DNA from: Rhodospirillaceae bacterium
GTDB lineage: Bacteria; Pseudomonadota; Alphaproteobacteria; Thalassobaculales; Thalassobaculaceae
Direction of reading: 5' to 3'
DNA length: 64,000 bases
NCBI GenBank assembly: GCA_018401495.1
Contig: JAGYJX010000021.1
Coordinates: forward strand, 1 to 64,000
The translations under genes were made by a program, and so were the position numbers. Under the pieces are notes generated by a model that was not told the DNA's origin, ran no database searches, and saw only the letters and a program-made list of their open reading frames with translations. Below, one piece after another: positions 63,138 to 64,000 of the stretch. Every line of letters starts with the position of its first letter. Position 1 is the first letter of the stretch.

Positions 63138-64000
63138 GCGCTCCGGTCGGCGTGGTGGCGGCGACGGGGTCGGGGCGTGTCGTCCCGGCGGTGCTGCTGA
63201 TCCTGCTGGCGGCGCTGCCGGCGGTCGCTAACGCGGCCGATCTCAGCTTCGCCACCCTGCTGATGACGCGGGTGATGATCTACGCCATCGCCGCGCTCAG
63301 CCTCGACCTGATCCTCGGTTACGGCGCCATGGTCAGTTTCGGGCACGCCGCCTTCGTCGGCATCGGCGCCTACGCCATCGGCATCGCCTCGGCCCACGAC
63401 CTCTGGGAGGGGGCGATCACCTTCCCGCTGGCGATGCTGGCGGCCGGTCTGTTCGCGCTGGTGACGGGGGCGATCAGCCTGCGCACGCGCGGCGTCTACT
63501 TCATCATGATCACCCTCGCCTTCGGGCAGATGGCCTACTTCACGGCAAGCAGCCTGTCGGAGTATGGCGGCGACGACGGGCTGACCATGTGGGCGCAAAC
63601 CGAGTTCCTGGGCGCCGAGCCATTCGGGGACCGGACGACTTTCTACTACCTGGTCCTGGCCTGCCTCGCCGGCTGCTTCGTGTTCCTGCGGGCGCTGGTC
63701 GCCTCGCGCTTCGGGCGGGTGATCGCCGGCGTGCGCGAGAACCGGCTGCGCATGCAGGCGGTCGGCTTCAACCCCTACCTCTATCAGCTGGCCGCCTACG
63801 TGATCGCCGGCATGATCGCCGGTCTGGCCGGCGCCCTGCTGGCCAACCACGCCGAGTTCGTCAGCCCGTCCTACATGTCCTGGCAGCGCTCGGGCGACCT
63901 GATCATCATGGTGGTGCTCGGCGGCATGGGAACGCTGCACGGCGCCGTCCTCGGCGCGATCGCCTACCTCATGCTGGAGGAGGGGCTGTCCCACTTCACC
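63134..64000 (+). CDS. livM: Branched-chain amino acid-type ABC transporter permease (LivM family), cut by the window edge
   Basis: At least 289 codons, running off the window in frame. Helical segments and the LivM landmarks LDLILGYGAMVSFGHAAFVG, SLRTRGVYFIMITLAFGQMA, RFGRVIAGVRENRLRMQAVG and IMVVLGGMGTLHGAVLGAIA are present. The ATG overlaps the livH stop as ATGA. The ATPase genes expected next lie beyond the edge. Confidence 0.92.
   Translation, partial: MSAPVGVVAATGSGRVVPAVLLILLAALPAVANAADLSFATLLMTRVMIYAIAALSLDLILGYGAMVSFGHAAFVGIGAYAIGIASAHDLWEGAITFPLAMLAAGLFALVTGAISLRTRGVYFIMITLAFGQMAYFTASSLSEYGGDDGLTMWAQTEFLGAEPFGDRTTFYYLVLACLAGCFVFLRALVASRFGRVIAGVRENRLRMQAVGFNPYLYQLAAYVIAGMIAGLAGALLANHAEFVSPSYMSWQRSGDLIIMVVLGGMGTLHGAVLGAIAYLMLEEGLSHFT

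Overview
The window is high-G+C bacterial DNA with short intergenic gaps and many genes joined by ATGA, GTGA or TTGA stop/start overlaps. Gene content (TRAP and Liv transporters, DUF1127, FixJ-type regulator, Tup tungstate uptake, a membrane formate dehydrogenase locus with DUF3305/DUF3306/DUF6494, choline dehydrogenase) points to an alphaproteobacterium, most likely Rhodospirillales-like; this is inferred from content only. I saw no rRNA, tRNA, CRISPR array or prophage. There is one insertion sequence.

Layout. 0-6.5 kb: a sugar-acid island (TRAP permeases, FadR-type GntR regulator, 5-dehydro-4-deoxyglucarate dehydratase, Gfo/Idh-type oxidoreductase) with a DUF5648 gene inside it; nearly every gene here carries single-base indels. 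6.5-7.8 kb: a lone receiver and a FixJ/LuxR regulator, divergent. 7.8-12.3 kb: protocatechuate operon pcaDCHG, then a wrecked beta-keto-acid cleavage enzyme and pcaB. 13.27-14.74 kb: an IS1182-family element whose right end sits on the stop codon of arfB. 14.7-18.3 kb: arfB, DUF2332, a DapA-family lyase, a cell wall hydrolase. 18.4-21.7 kb: metA, metY and an alpha/beta hydrolase. 21.9-25.3 kb: OmpR-type regulator plus PAS-rich hybrid kinase (frameshifted). 25.4-31 kb: DUF1127, CaiB-type CoA-transferase, DUF169, diguanylate cyclase, a membrane-anchored small protein, pirin. 31-37.1 kb: two GMC oxidoreductases (one BetA-like), a YhiN-type flavoprotein, a PAS protein, an SDR.

37.2-56.7 kb is the coherent core. 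hemN carries an FNR/FixK-like box. tupBCA imports tungstate. Divergent from tup runs a formate dehydrogenase locus: maturation or accessory genes (DUF6494, Mrp/ApbC, biotin/lipoate-ligase-like, DUF6505, DUF6352, a polyferredoxin-like protein on the opposite strand, DUF3305, DUF3306, TorD-like chaperone), a 63-residue Tat peptide, catalytic FdhA (Cys type), FdhB, a small lipoprotein, cytochrome b FdhC, a WD40/cytochrome c fusion, a 44-residue membrane peptide, and an HTH/periplasmic-binding-like regulator immediately preceded by an 18-bp perfect palindrome. Taken together this suggests a tungsten-fed, membrane-bound, periplasm-facing formate dehydrogenase under oxygen and oxyanion control. 56.8-60.5 kb: a DegP/HtrA protease followed by a two-component pair. 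61-64 kb: the start of a branched-chain amino acid type ABC operon, cut by the window edge.

Gene integrity is uneven. About eight genes in the first 9.7 kb have broken frames, against four in the remaining 54 kb. Several breaks are clustered, mutually compensating single-base insertions, which fits uncorrected sequence error better than decay. The internally deleted keto-acid cleavage gene looks genuinely degraded.
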